This document shows, piece by piece, positions 26,790-35,514 of a stretch of 50,898 bases of DNA (positions are counted from its first letter, which is position 1; every line of letters begins with the position of its first letter). The stretch is taken from positions 1 through 50,898 of the forward strand of contig CACGNN010000009.1 of assembly GCA_902574355.1 (NCBI GenBank), read 5' to 3'. This DNA is from an uncultured SAR86 cluster bacterium (lineage in GTDB: Bacteria > Pseudomonadota > Gammaproteobacteria > Magnimaribacterales > Magnimaribacteraceae). The notes beneath the pieces were generated by a model, which saw only the letters and a list, made by a program, of their open reading frames with translations, did not search any database and was not told where the DNA came from. A program made the position numbers and the translations under genes.

Positions 26790-27929
26790 CTAGACTTTTT
26801 CAAGTATGTGAATACCGCAGGCACTTCCAAGTCCTATAACATGCGTCATTCCTATTTTAGCGTTTTCTACTTGTCTTTCGCCTGCTTCACCTCTTAAATG
26901 AGTGCAAACTTCATATATATTAGCAATACCTGTTGCTCCGAGTGGATGTCCTTTAGATAAAAGACCACCAGAAACATTAACTGGAATTCTTCCACCTAGT
27001 TCAACCTCTCCTTCATCAATCAATCTTCCAGCTTCTCCATCTTCACATAAACCTAGATTTTCATAGTGAAGCATTTCTGCAGTTGCAAAACAGTCATGAA
27101 GTTCAACAAGATCCACATCACTAGAATCAAGACCAGCCATTTCATAGGCTTCCGCAGCTGCTTTTCGAGTACAAGAATTTACATCTGGCATTACGAGGTC
27201 TCTCTCTTGATAAGGATCACTAGTCATTACAGAAGCTTTGATTCTTACTGCTCTTTGCATTCCAAGCTCCTTCGCTTTTTTCTCAGAAACAAGAACAGCT
27301 GCAGCAGCACCGTCTACATTAACTGAACACATTAGTTTTGTATTTGGATAGGAAATCATTTCTGCATTCATAACTTCATCCAAGGGAGTTTCTATCTGAT
27401 ATCTTGCTTTTGGGTTCATCGTTGAATGGTGATGATTTTTAACAGAAATCTTCGCAAATTGTTCAAAAGTAGTCCCATATTGCCTTGCATGTTCCATACC
27501 TGCTTCAGCAAAAACTGCAGGCATAGTACCGGAACCTAACAAGCCTTCTTTCGGTATTCCTGCTCCTCCCCCAGAGCCACCCAAAAGACCAGTACCCATT
27601 TGTTCAACACCTACTGCAAGTACTACATCATATAAACCTGCTTTAATTGAAGTCCAAGCTTCTCTAAAAGCCGTTGCTCCTGTAGCACAAGCATTAGAGC
27701 AATTTACTACTGGAATACCAGTTTGACCTATCTCTTGTAGAATTCTTTGACCAACCATTGCATTAGCTTGCCCAAGATTGCCGCAATAGAAAGCTTCCAT
27801 ATTTCCTATATTTAGCCCAGCATCATCAAGAGCTAACAATGCAGCTTCAGCTCCAAGATCTGGGACAGTTCTGTCTGGAAATCTACCAAACTTAATCATA
27901 TCAACGCCTAAAACATATACATCACTCAT
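26790..27929 (-). CDS. Thiolase family protein (SCP2-type acetyl-CoA acyltransferase)
   Basis: 379 residues. The active-site Cys block VVNCSNACATGATAFREAW (Cys at about residue 85), the HDCFATAEMLHYENLGL block and VNVSGGLLSKGHPLGATGIA (His) are those of SCP2-like thiolases, which cleave or form 3-ketoacyl-CoA. The C-terminal GLGSACGIHIL supplies the second cysteine. It pairs with the upstream DUF35 OB-fold gene (11 bases between), as in many gamma- and actinobacterial genomes. Because the Cys is retained it is likely a true thiolase and not an Ltp2-type aldolase. The substrate is unknown. Confidence 0.9.
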   Translation of the reverse strand: MSDVYVLGVDMIKFGRFPDRTVPDLGAEAALLALDDAGLNIGNMEAFYCGNLGQANAMVGQRILQEIGQTGIPVVNCSNACATGATAFREAWTSIKAGLYDVVLAVGVEQMGTGLLGGSGGGAGIPKEGLLGSGTMPAVFAEAGMEHARQYGTTFEQFAKISVKNHHHSTMNPKARYQIETPLDEVMNAEMISYPNTKLMCSVNVDGAAAAVLVSEKKAKELGMQRAVRIKASVMTSDPYQERDLVMPDVNSCTRKAAAEAYEMAGLDSSDVDLVELHDCFATAEMLHYENLGLCEDGEAGRLIDEGEVELGGRIPVNVSGGLLSKGHPLGATGIANIYEVCTHLRGEAGERQVENAKIGMTHVIGLGSACGIHILEKV

Positions 27930-27940
27930 AATTTTCTCCC

Positions 27941-28348
27941 TTATGAAATTGGTTTAAAGAAATAGCTAATATAACTATTTCCATCTTTATCTTTTCTACC
28001 TAAAGCATCATCAAATATCACTTCAACTGGCATATCAAAACTTATCTTATCTGGATCTGGTTCACAATCTATCAGATTACCTTTAACTGTGCCTCCACCA
28101 TCAAGATCAACTATGGCAGATATGTAGGGAACTTCTATTCCTGGGAAAGATCTAAAAACAATGGAATAAGAATATAGTTTTCCAGTATTGTTAAGCTTAA
28201 TAGATTGCATAGAGTCTCGGGCAAAACAATTCGAACAAACATTCCTCTCTCCTAGAAAGATTGAACCGCACTCACTACATTTATGACCTTCAAGATAAGG
28301 TTCTTCACCTTCTGGCAGCTTTAGATATTCGACAACAGGTAAACTCAT
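27941..28348 (-). CDS. Zn-ribbon/OB-fold acyl-CoA-associated protein (DUF35, ChsH2-like)
   Basis: 135 residues. An N-terminal rubredoxin-like zinc ribbon (CSECGSIFLGERNVCSNC, two CxxC pairs, residues 24-41) is followed by an OB-fold of about 80 residues with GKLYSYSIVFRSFPG and AIVDLDGGGTVKG. These proteins are obligate partners of SCP2-type thiolases or aldolases, and the thiolase is encoded immediately downstream. It probably helps bind the acyl-CoA substrate. A divergent promoter region of 60 bases separates it from the djlA-like gene. Confidence 0.88.
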   Translation of the reverse strand: MSLPVVEYLKLPEGEEPYLEGHKCSECGSIFLGERNVCSNCFARDSMQSIKLNNTGKLYSYSIVFRSFPGIEVPYISAIVDLDGGGTVKGNLIDCEPDPDKISFDMPVEVIFDDALGRKDKDGNSYISYFFKPIS

Positions 28349-28408
28349 TATTCCCCCTATAATTATTTCTAGTTTTATATATATTTAACTGAATTACAAT
28401 AGCCAACT

Positions 28409-29140
28409 ATGAGTTTTTGGAAAGCAGGAATAGGTGGGATGATTGGTTTCTCAATCGGAGGACCTATTGGAGGAATACTTGGCGCAATAATCGGATCAAA
28501 ACTTTCAGGTAAAGATCAAGCCAAAGCATCAATGAAGCAGAGAAATCAAGCTGCTTTTTTTACTGCTCTTTTCGCATGTTTCGCCAAAATTGCAAAAGCT
28601 GACGGTAAAGTGACTCGAGAAGAAGTAGATAAAGTTGATCACTTTATAAAAGAGAGGTTCAAATTTCCTTCTGATCAGAGAGTATTTGCTATCGAAATAT
28701 TTAATCATGCAAAAGATGATCATAATTCCTTTCGAGATTATGCTAGCCAACTTGCTTCACTTTTGTCATCCGATAAATCAGCGTTGATAATGTTTTATGA
28801 ACTTCTATTTGAACTTTCAATGGCAGATGGGCATTTGGATTCTACAGAAGAAAAACTTTTACTTGAAGCGATTGATATTTTTCAAATTGATCCAGAATCC
28901 TTTCAGATTAATAAAAAGAAATATGGTGCGAGTACATCTGATGCCTATATCATCCTTGGAGTAACTGAAGATATGTCGTTTAAAGATATAAAAGTTGCCT
29001 ATCAAAGAAAAAGAAAAGAATTTCATCCTGATACTTTGCTATCAAAGGGTTTGCCTGAAGAGCTGTTAGAGAAAGCCAAAGAAAAATTTATTGAAATCCA
29101 GTCGGCCTTCGAAGAAATAGAAAAGCAAAAAAATAAATAA
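28409..29140 (+). CDS. djlA: DjlA-like co-chaperone (TerB domain plus J-domain)
   Basis: 243 residues. The N-terminus is a glycine-rich hydrophobic helix (GIGGMIGFSIGGPIGGILGA) like the dimerising membrane anchor of DjlA. Residues 45-165 are a TerB-like helical domain with two acidic repeats (KIAKADGKVTREEVD and LSMADGHLDSTEEKL). The C-terminal J-domain (about 175-243) has DAYIILGVTEDMSFKDIKVAY and the HPD tripeptide in KEFHPDTLL. DjlA stimulates DnaK at the inner membrane. It is complete, slightly shorter than E. coli DjlA (271). Confidence 0.9.
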   Translation: MSFWKAGIGGMIGFSIGGPIGGILGAIIGSKLSGKDQAKASMKQRNQAAFFTALFACFAKIAKADGKVTREEVDKVDHFIKERFKFPSDQRVFAIEIFNHAKDDHNSFRDYASQLASLLSSDKSALIMFYELLFELSMADGHLDSTEEKLLLEAIDIFQIDPESFQINKKKYGASTSDAYIILGVTEDMSFKDIKVAYQRKRKEFHPDTLLSKGLPEELLEKAKEKFIEIQSAFEEIEKQKNK

Positions 29141-29176
29141 AGATTTCCAATTTTATTTCCCTTATTATTTGTTTGT

Positions 29177-30289
29177 ATGTCAGTAGTAATTTCAGGTACA
29201 GGTCTATTTACTCCTAAAGAGTCTATAACCAATGAAGAACTAGTCCAAAGTTTTAATCAGTTCGTTATAAATTTTAATGAAGAAAATAGAGACCAAATAG
29301 ATTCTGGTGCTATGGATGCTTTAGTGCCATCAAGCACTGAGTTCATAAAAAAGGCTTCAGGCATTGAGCAAAGATATGTTCAAGATAAAGAGGGTATACT
29401 TGATGTAACTAGAATGAGGCCGAGATTGAAAGAAAGATCAAATTCTGAGGTTTCTATTCTTGCTGAAATGGCAATTAAAGCTTCTGGAGAGGCCATAAAA
29501 CAATCAGGAATAGACTCTACCGATATCGATGCAGTTATCTGTGGGTGTTCAAATCTACAAAGGGCATATCCAGCTGTTGCCATAGAAGTTCAAGAAGAAC
29601 TGGGAATTTCTGGATATGCATATGACATGAATGTTGCATGTTCATCAGCAACATTTTCTATCCAAAATGCCTACAATGATATTCAATCAGGGATAGCGAA
29701 TAGGGTTCTAGTAGTGAATCCAGAGATTTGCTCAGGCCATTTAAATTTCAAAGATAGAGATGCACATTTTATATTTGGAGACGCAGCAACTGCCGTTATT
29801 CTTGAAAAAGATAGCAACTCCCAATCTGCTTTTATGATTCTTGGGACAAGTCTAAAGACACAATTTTCTAATAATATAAGAAATAATTTTGGATTTTTGA
29901 ATTTACCTGAAAACTCTGACCCCAACTCACCTGATAAATTATTCATCCAGAAGGGTAGGAGTGTTTTCAAAGAAGTTGTCCCCATGGTCCAGACTCATAT
30001 TGCTAATCATTTAGATAATCTAGATATTGATATTCAAGAAGTAAAAAGATTATGGCTGCATCAGGCAAATTTAAGTATGAACCAGCTAATTGCTAAGAAA
30101 CTTTTAGGGAGAGATCCTGATGAGCAGGAAATGCCAATTATTTTGAATGATTATGCTAATACAAGCTCAGCAGGCTCTATAATAGCTTTTCACCAAACAA
30201 AAGATGACTTTGTGTCCGATGAAATTGGAGTTATAAGTTCTTTTGGAGCCGGATATTCAGTTGGAAGTGTAGTTTTACAAAAGGTTTGA
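29177..30289 (+). CDS. FabH-like beta-ketoacyl-ACP synthase III family protein
   Basis: 370 residues, longer than canonical FabH (about 317) and near the length of the Pseudomonas PA3286-type synthase. The Cys-His-Asn triad is present: YDMNVACSSATFSIQNA (Cys), LWLHQANLSMNQLIAKKLLG (His) and NDYANTSSAGSIIAF (Asn). The N-terminal insertion around residues 20-70 and SGIEQRYVQDKEGILDVTRM match the longer branch, whose Pseudomonas member condenses octanoyl-CoA with malonyl-ACP. It may feed beta-oxidation products into fatty-acid synthesis. The following DoxX gene starts one base after its stop. Confidence 0.85.
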   Translation: MSVVISGTGLFTPKESITNEELVQSFNQFVINFNEENRDQIDSGAMDALVPSSTEFIKKASGIEQRYVQDKEGILDVTRMRPRLKERSNSEVSILAEMAIKASGEAIKQSGIDSTDIDAVICGCSNLQRAYPAVAIEVQEELGISGYAYDMNVACSSATFSIQNAYNDIQSGIANRVLVVNPEICSGHLNFKDRDAHFIFGDAATAVILEKDSNSQSAFMILGTSLKTQFSNNIRNNFGFLNLPENSDPNSPDKLFIQKGRSVFKEVVPMVQTHIANHLDNLDIDIQEVKRLWLHQANLSMNQLIAKKLLGRDPDEQEMPIILNDYANTSSAGSIIAFHQTKDDFVSDEIGVISSFGAGYSVGSVVLQKV

Positions 30290-30290
30290 T

Positions 30291-30731
30291 ATGAAATTTT
30301 TAATGAGAATTCATAATACTTTAAAGGGTTTTGAAGTTTTGGAGTTTTTACCTTTATTCCTGATAAGGCTCTATCTTTTTTATGTACTATGGTTTGCTGG
30401 AATAAATAAAATAGATTCTTTTGATAAGTTTTCAGGTTATTTGGGTACTCTCGGAGTACCCTTCCCGGATATATTTACTTGGTTAGTTATTATCACAGAA
30501 GCCGGAGGTGCAGCATTAATTCTAATAGGTCTATTTGTTAGGTGGTCTTCAATTCCACTTTTGCTTGTTATGTTTTTTGCTGGATATCTTGTCCATTGGC
30601 AAAATGGATGGCCTCATGAAGCAAATGGTATTGAATTTGCTGCTATTTATTCATTGATGCTTCTCACTTTATTATGTTTTGGTGGAGGAAAATATTTGAG
30701 CCTTGATTATTGGGTATCAAGTAATAAATAA
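30291..30731 (+). CDS. DoxX family membrane protein
   Basis: 146 residues with four hydrophobic helices. LIRLYLFYVLWFAGINKIDSF resembles the first DoxX helix (R-x-x-x-G-x-x-F-x-x-G-x-x-K), PFPDIFTWLVIITEAGGAALILIGL the second and third, and HWQNGWPHEANGIEFAAIYSL the fourth. DoxX proteins are inner-membrane components of uncertain role, linked to quinone redox or to oxidative stress. The gene is packed one base after the FabH-like gene and directly against pdxH, suggesting one transcript. Confidence 0.8.
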   Translation: MKFLMRIHNTLKGFEVLEFLPLFLIRLYLFYVLWFAGINKIDSFDKFSGYLGTLGVPFPDIFTWLVIITEAGGAALILIGLFVRWSSIPLLLVMFFAGYLVHWQNGWPHEANGIEFAAIYSLMLLTLLCFGGGKYLSLDYWVSSNK

Positions 30732-31334
30732 ATGGAACTATATAAGGTCTCAGATAACCTTCTCGAGCCAATAAGTAAGGTACATGAGTGGATTCAAGAA
30801 GCTCAGCAAAACGAGGTTGCTCTGCCACACGCTATGAACATATCCTCATTAAATTTTGATGGCAAGCCGTCTTCAAGAATGGTCTTACTTAAGAGAATAG
30901 GCCATGAAGGATTTGTCTTCTTTACTGACTATGATGGAAATAAGGGAAAGCAGATAATCGAATCACCATTTGTTGCTTTAAATTTCTGGTGGGCAAAAAC
31001 CAATAAGCAAATCAGAATAGAAGGTAAATGTTCCAAGGCAACCGAAGAGGAAAATGATGATTATTTTTCTTCTAGACCAAGAGGTTCGCAGATTTCAGCC
31101 TCTGTTTCCTTGCAAAGTGAAGAAATAGATACATATGAATCATTAGTTGAGCGGTCTCAGGAATTTGAATCGAATCATACAGGAAAAGACATAATTAGAC
31201 CTCAGAGATGGGGAGGATTCATAGTAGAGCCAGAGTCCATAGAATTTTGGGTTGATCAAAAGAATAGGTTACACACAAGAGAACTATATTCAAAACAAGG
31301 TAGTGAATGGAAAAAGGTACTTTTGTCGCCTTAA
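30732..31334 (+). CDS. pdxH: Pyridoxamine 5'-phosphate oxidase
   Basis: 200 residues, slightly shorter than E. coli PdxH (218) at the N-terminus. FMN and substrate motifs are all present: PSSRMVLLKRIGHEGFVFFT, SRPRGSQISASVSLQS, and the C-terminal signature RPQRWGGFIVEPESIEFW followed by RLHTR. The enzyme oxidises pyridoxine or pyridoxamine phosphate to PLP with O2. The ATG directly follows the DoxX stop. The next gene, thrS, is 66 bases further with its own promoter-like sequence. Confidence 0.95.
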   Translation: MELYKVSDNLLEPISKVHEWIQEAQQNEVALPHAMNISSLNFDGKPSSRMVLLKRIGHEGFVFFTDYDGNKGKQIIESPFVALNFWWAKTNKQIRIEGKCSKATEEENDDYFSSRPRGSQISASVSLQSEEIDTYESLVERSQEFESNHTGKDIIRPQRWGGFIVEPESIEFWVDQKNRLHTRELYSKQGSEWKKVLLSP

Positions 31335-31353
31335 ATCAGATTATCTATTACAA

Positions 31354-31359
31354 TATAAT
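31354..31359 (+). promoter_or_regulatory. Possible -10 box of the thrS operon
   Basis: A perfect TATAAT lies 42 bases before the thrS ATG. A weak TTAAAT sits 17 bases upstream at 31331-31336. In AT-rich DNA such a match is expected fairly often; position is the main support. Confidence 0.3.
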
Positions 31360-31400
31360 TTTTAATAACAAGTGTCCTTTAGTATGGGCCACCACTGAAT

Positions 31401-33326
31401 ATGCCTTCAATAAAACTTCCAGATAATTCCACAAGAAATTTTGATAATCCCTTAAGTGTCGAAGATATAGCTAAAGACATCGGTACAGGCCTTGCAAAAG
31501 CTGCAGTTGCAGGAAAAATTGATGGTAAATTAGTTGACGGGTCAGAAATTATTTCTGACGATTGCAGCTTAGAAATCATAACAATAAAAGATGAGGAAGG
31601 CCTTGAAATAGTCAGACACTCATGTGCTCATTTGTTGGCTCATGCCCTTAAACAGCTATATCCAAATGCCAAAATGGCAATAGGCCCAGTAATTAGAGAC
31701 GGGTTTTATTACGATATTAAACTTGATAAAAATCTCTCAGATGAAGACTTAGAGGCTATAGAGATGAGAATGAAAAAGCTTGCTAAGACTAAATACGACG
31801 TTAGGAGAGAAGTAGTATCACAAAAAAAAGCTATCAAGACTTTCAAAGAGAGAGATGAACCTTATAAAGTAAAGCTTGCAGAAGAAATACCTGATGATGA
31901 AGTAATAGCGTTATATCATCATGAAGAATATATAGATATGTGCAGAGGACCACATGTTACCAATATGAGACATCTTCAAGCTTTTAAGCTCACGAAAGTA
32001 TCAGGTGCTTATTGGAGGGGAGACTCAAAAAATGAAATGCTTCAAAGAATATATGGAACAGCTTGGCCTAATTCAAAAGACTTGGAGAATTATATTCTCC
32101 AACAGGAAGAAGCGGAAAAGAGAGATCATAGGAAATTAGGAAGACGACTAGATTTATTTCATTTTCAAGAAGAAGCACCCGGTATGGTTTTTTGGCACCC
32201 AAAGGGGTGGTCTATTTATTCAGCTCTAAAAAACTTTATACAATCCAAACAAGCCGAATACGATTATCAAGAAATTAATACTCCTCAGATAGTTGATAGA
32301 AAGTTGTGGGAAGCTTCCGGACACTGGGATAAATATCGAGAAAATATGTTTATTACGGAAATCGATGAAGAACATGCTAATGAGAAGAGGACAAATGCCC
32401 TTAAACCAATGAATTGTCCTTGCCATGTTCAGGTATTTAATCAGGGGCTGAGGTCCTATAAAGATTTACCAATAAGATATGCCGAGTTTGGCTCATGTCA
32501 TAGATATGAAGCTTCAGGAACACTTCACGGTCTCATGAGAGTCAGAGGGTTTACTCAAGATGATGGGCATATATTTTGTACTGAAGATCAGATTCAAGAT
32601 GAGACCAAGAAATTTATAGAATTACTAACGGACATATATGCTCAACTAGGATTTGATGAGTTTGATATAAAACTTTCAACTAGGCCTGAGGTTAGGGCTG
32701 GTTCAGAGCAAGTTTGGGATAAAGCGGAACAAGCGTTGGAGAATGCTATAAAAAATCTGAATTTACCGTATGAAGTAGTTGATGGTGACGGTGCTTTCTA
32801 TGGTCCAAAGTTAGACTTTGTTCTTATTGACGCATTAGGCAGAGAATGGCAATGTGGAACTTTTCAACTAGATTTTATCTTGCCTGATAGATTAGATGCA
32901 AAATTTGTTGACTCTGATAGTGAAAAATACAACCCAGTATTAATTCACAGAGCCGTTCTAGGTTCTTTCGAGAGATTCCTAGGTGTTTTGATTGAACATT
33001 ATGGCGGAGCTTTACCTACTTGGTTGTCACCAATCCAGGCAGAAGTTCTCAATATTACTGACAAACAAGCCGAATATTGCTCAAAAATAGGCAATTTATT
33101 GAAAAAAAGTGGATTTAGGGCTCATTCGGACTTGAGGAATGAGAAGATCACTTATAAAATTCGCGACCACTCTATGCAGAAGACACCTTTTCTTTTGATA
33201 GCGGGCAACAGGGAGATGGAAAATAATACGATTTCTGTTCGAGCTAGAGGAGGGGAAGATCTTGGAGAAATGTCGATTGATGACTTTATCCAAAAACTTC
33301 AGCATGAAGTGGATAAGAAAATATAG
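31401..33326 (+). CDS. thrS: Threonyl-tRNA synthetase
   Basis: 641 residues, full length (E. coli 642). The TGS domain (1-60) is followed by the editing-type second domain with [17 protein letters not shown] and [12 protein letters not shown]. The class II core has motif 2 [22 protein letters not shown], given here in parts ([18 protein letters not shown]), with KPMNCPCH upstream of it. Motif 3 lies in [21 protein letters not shown], here as [10 protein letters not shown]. The anticodon domain ends the protein. No Shine-Dalgarno sequence is visible before ATG 31401. A five-codon ORF (ATGGGCCACCACTGA, 31384-31398) ends two bases before it. It heads the translation operon. Confidence 0.97.
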   Translation: MPSIKLPDNSTRNFDNPLSVEDIAKDIGTGLAKAAVAGKIDGKLVDGSEIISDDCSLEIITIKDEEGLEIVRHSCAHLLAHALKQLYPNAKMAIGPVIRDGFYYDIKLDKNLSDEDLEAIEMRMKKLAKTKYDVRREVVSQKKAIKTFKERDEPYKVKLAEEIPDDEVIALYHHEEYIDMCRGPHVTNMRHLQAFKLTKVSGAYWRGDSKNEMLQRIYGTAWPNSKDLENYILQQEEAEKRDHRKLGRRLDLFHFQEEAPGMVFWHPKGWSIYSALKNFIQSKQAEYDYQEINTPQIVDRKLWEASGHWDKYRENMFITEIDEEHANEKRTNALKPMNCPCHVQVFNQGLRSYKDLPIRYAEFGSCHRYEASGTLHGLMRVRGFTQDDGHIFCTEDQIQDETKKFIELLTDIYAQLGFDEFDIKLSTRPEVRAGSEQVWDKAEQALENAIKNLNLPYEVVDGDGAFYGPKLDFVLIDALGREWQCGTFQLDFILPDRLDAKFVDSDSEKYNPVLIHRAVLGSFERFLGVLIEHYGGALPTWLSPIQAEVLNITDKQAEYCSKIGNLLKKSGFRAHSDLRNEKITYKIRDHSMQKTPFLLIAGNREMENNTISVRARGGEDLGEMSIDDFIQKLQHEVDKKI

Positions 33327-33331
33327 TTAAT

Positions 33332-33336
33332 AGGAG
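33332..33336 (+). promoter_or_regulatory. Strong ribosome-binding site of infC
   Basis: AGGAG lies six bases before the AUA codon at 33343-33345. No ATG, GTG or TTG occurs in frame between the stop at 33331-33333 and the first conserved IF3 residues, so this site fixes the unusual start. Confidence 0.75.
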
Positions 33337-33342
33337 AATCAC

Positions 33343-33885
33343 ATAGCTCAAAGAAAATCTTTCAAGAAGTCTGAAAAACGCTTACCCATAAATGGTGAAA
33401 TTAAGGCAGATAAAGTAAGACTTATTAGTGAAACGGGAGAACAATTAGGAATATTAAGCTTATCGGAGGCTCTAAAGAAAGCTGAAGAAGCAGATTTGGA
33501 TCTAGTTCAAATGGCTAAGGAAGGAGATCCTTTGGTTTGCAGACTTCTAAATCATGGTAAACATATATTTGATGCAAAAAAACAAAAGGCTGCTTCAAAA
33601 AAGAAACAAAAAAGACAACAGATAAAAGAAATAAAATTTAGACCTGTAACTGAAAAAAATGACTACGAGATAAAAGTAAATAAAATTAAAAGTTTTATAG
33701 AAAATGGAGACAAAGCAAAGATTACATTAAGATTCAGAGGCAGAGAAATGGCCCATCAACAGATAGGCATGGAGCTTTTAAAAAGAGTTGAATCTGATCT
33801 AGAGAGTATGGCAAGTGTCGAACAATTTCCAACTTTAGAGGGAAGACAACTAGTAATGATGATGACCCCCAACAAGAAAAATTAA
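33343..33885 (+). CDS. infC: Translation initiation factor IF-3, apparent AUA start
   Basis: 180 residues when started at ATA 33343, exactly the E. coli length. The N-terminal domain reads LPINGEIKADKVRLISETG and continues with LGILSLSEALKKAEEADLDL; the linker is Lys-rich; the C-terminal domain has IKEIKFRPVTEKNDYEIKV, KITLRFRGREMAH and RQLVMMMTP. The first in-frame ATG (33511) or GTG-like codons would delete half of the N domain, so a non-canonical start is needed. In E. coli infC starts with AUU and IF3 represses its own translation by rejecting such codons. AUA here should behave alike (inference). Confidence 0.9.
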   Translation: MAQRKSFKKSEKRLPINGEIKADKVRLISETGEQLGILSLSEALKKAEEADLDLVQMAKEGDPLVCRLLNHGKHIFDAKKQKAASKKKQKRQQIKEIKFRPVTEKNDYEIKVNKIKSFIENGDKAKITLRFRGREMAHQQIGMELLKRVESDLESMASVEQFPTLEGRQLVMMMTPNKKN

Positions 33886-33887
33886 TT

Positions 33888-34085
33888 ATGAGTAAATTGA
33901 AAGTACATAGTGGAGCGAGTAAAAGGTTCAAAAGCACAGGGTCTGGGCTGAAAAGAAAAAAAGCCAATAAGAGTCACATTCTCACCAAAATGAAAACTAA
34001 AAGAAAGAGACAACTTAGAGGCACAACAGAGATAGCTAAAGGCGATCAACAGCTTGTCGATAAGATGTTAAAAATTAAAACTTAA
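33888..34085 (+). CDS. rpmI: 50S ribosomal protein L35
   Basis: 65 residues, the standard bacterial length, two bases after infC. The start LKVHSGASKRFKSTGSG and the Lys/Arg-rich middle with ANKSHILTKMKTKRKRQLR are diagnostic of L35 (KTKSGAAKRFKxTGSGK, HxLxxK..KRKR). It is an RNA-binding protein of the large subunit. It is followed nine bases later by rplT. In E. coli the two are repressed together by L20; no L20-binding pseudoknot can be recognised here by eye. Confidence 0.95.
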   Translation: MSKLKVHSGASKRFKSTGSGLKRKKANKSHILTKMKTKRKRQLRGTTEIAKGDQQLVDKMLKIKT

Positions 34086-34094
34086 GAGAAAATA

Positions 34095-34455
34095 ATGGCA
34101 AGAGTAAAAAGAGGGGTCCAAGCAAAGGCTAGACATAAAAAAGTACTTAAGCAAGCTAAGGGCTTCAGAGGTGCTAGGAGTAGAACATATAAGGTAGCAA
34201 AGCAAGCTGTTATGCGTGCTGGACAATATGCCTATAGAGACAGAAGAGTAAAGAAGAGAGTGTTTCGTTCTTTATGGATTGTAAGAATCAATGCTGCTGC
34301 TAGAGATAACGGGATTACTTATAGTCAGCTTATAGCTGGATTAAAAAAAGGCCAATATAGATTTGGACAGAAAAGTTCTGGCTAGCCTTGCTGTAAACGA
34401 TAAGGAAGCATTCTCTTTAATAGCAGAACAGGCTAAATCAAATTTAGCTGCTTAA
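34095..34455 (+). CDS. rplT: 50S ribosomal protein L20, reading frame broken by +1 base in an A7 run
   Basis: The first frame gives [20 protein letters not shown] through SQLIAGLKK and then runs into 12 unrelated residues with a stop at 34383-34385. Reading from GCC 34351 in the +1 frame restores the L20 ending [20 protein letters not shown] and then [14 protein letters not shown], stopping at 34453-34455. Removing one A from the run at 34343-34349 joins both parts into 119 residues (E. coli 118). L20 is needed for 50S assembly, so this is a sequencing or assembly indel, or expression by slippage on the A run. I regard the gene as intact in the cell. Confidence 0.9.
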
Positions 34456-34490
34456 TTAAATTCTGTTTATAAGCTACAACCTATTATAAG

Positions 34491-34496
34491 TATAAT
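34491..34496 (+). promoter_or_regulatory. Possible -10 box of pheST
   Basis: TATAAT occurs 22 bases before the pheS ATG, inside the short palindrome ATTATAAGTATAAT (34483-34496). No convincing -35 element is seen. A Phe-rich leader peptide like E. coli pheM is not visible in the 62 bases between rplT and pheS. Confidence 0.25.
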
Positions 34497-34517
34497 GGTC
34501 TAAAGTATAGTTAGATC

Positions 34518-35513
34518 ATGAACTTAGACTCTCTCAAAAAGAAAATATCCGATTTAGCATCAAACGCTAAGACAGAATTCGGTTCGGCTAATGATAAGTT
34601 AGAAGTAGATAATATTTATCGTTCTTATTTAGGAAAAAAAGGTGAAGTCAATATTCTTTTAAAGTCACTAGGATCACTGCCTCAAGAGAAACGTAAGGAG
34701 GCCGGAAAACTCCTTAATAATTTAAAAAGTGATTTAGAGAAAACTTATGCTCTCACTAACTCTTTGCTTAACGATAAAGCCAATCTATCAAGATTAGAAA
34801 AGGATAAGCTTGATATTAGTCTTCCTGGATTCAGCAGTAGAAAAGGATCCATCCACCCTGTCACACGAACTATTCGTGATGTTTGTGATTTTTTTGAACA
34901 GATGGGTTTTGATGTTGAGGCTGGGCCTGAAGCTGAAATAGATTACTATAATTTTGAAGCTTTAAATGTTCCTGAAGATCATCCTGCAAAAGACATGCAT
35001 GATACTTTTTACCTCAATAATGAAGGATTACTAAGAACTCATACTTCTCCAGTTCAAATAAGGACTATGGAAAAGAGCGAGGCTCCTCACAGGATAATTT
35101 GTCCAGGTAAAGTCTATAGAAAAGACTCAGATTTAACTCATACTCCCATGTTCCATCAGATTGAAGGTCTTGTAGTGGAAGAGGGAGCATCATTTGCTCA
35201 ATTAAAAGGTTTATTGAATGATTTTTTAACTGATTTCTTTGGAGAAGAAGTCGAGTTGAGATTTAGGCCCTCATATTTCCCTTTTACAGAACCATCCGCA
35301 GAAGTGGATATAAGATGGAAAAAAAATTGGTTAGAAGTATTAGGATGCGGCATGGTCCATCCAAATGTTCTAAAGAATGTTGGTGTTGATACTAAAAAAT
35401 ACAGTGGATTTGCATTTGGATTGGGCGTTGAAAGAATGGCTATGCTGAAATATGACATTCCTGACTTAAGAGCTTTTTTTGAAAATGATATTCGCTTTTT
35501 AGATCAATTTTAA
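34518..35513 (+). CDS. pheS: Phenylalanyl-tRNA synthetase alpha subunit
   Basis: 331 residues (E. coli 327). An N-terminal coiled-coil (1-85) is followed by the class II catalytic core. Motif 1 lies around GPEAEIDYYNFEALNVPEDH, motif 2 is VYRKDSDLTHTPMFHQIEGL, and motif 3 FAFGLGVERMAMLKYDIPDL is near the C-terminus. With PheT it forms the alpha2beta2 enzyme that charges tRNA-Phe. pheT begins one base after its stop. All expected motifs are intact. Confidence 0.97.
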   Translation: MNLDSLKKKISDLASNAKTEFGSANDKLEVDNIYRSYLGKKGEVNILLKSLGSLPQEKRKEAGKLLNNLKSDLEKTYALTNSLLNDKANLSRLEKDKLDISLPGFSSRKGSIHPVTRTIRDVCDFFEQMGFDVEAGPEAEIDYYNFEALNVPEDHPAKDMHDTFYLNNEGLLRTHTSPVQIRTMEKSEAPHRIICPGKVYRKDSDLTHTPMFHQIEGLVVEEGASFAQLKGLLNDFLTDFFGEEVELRFRPSYFPFTEPSAEVDIRWKKNWLEVLGCGMVHPNVLKNVGVDTKKYSGFAFGLGVERMAMLKYDIPDLRAFFENDIRFLDQF

Positions 35514-35514
35514 T

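Noticed and set aside
33496-33885. Short IF3 starting at a conventional downstream codon
   Set aside because: It would remove the first 51 residues of a conserved domain that are encoded in frame upstream behind a strong AGGAG.
34095-34385. A naturally shortened L20 of 96 residues
   Set aside because: The last 12 residues are unrelated to L20, while the correct ending follows at once in the +1 frame.
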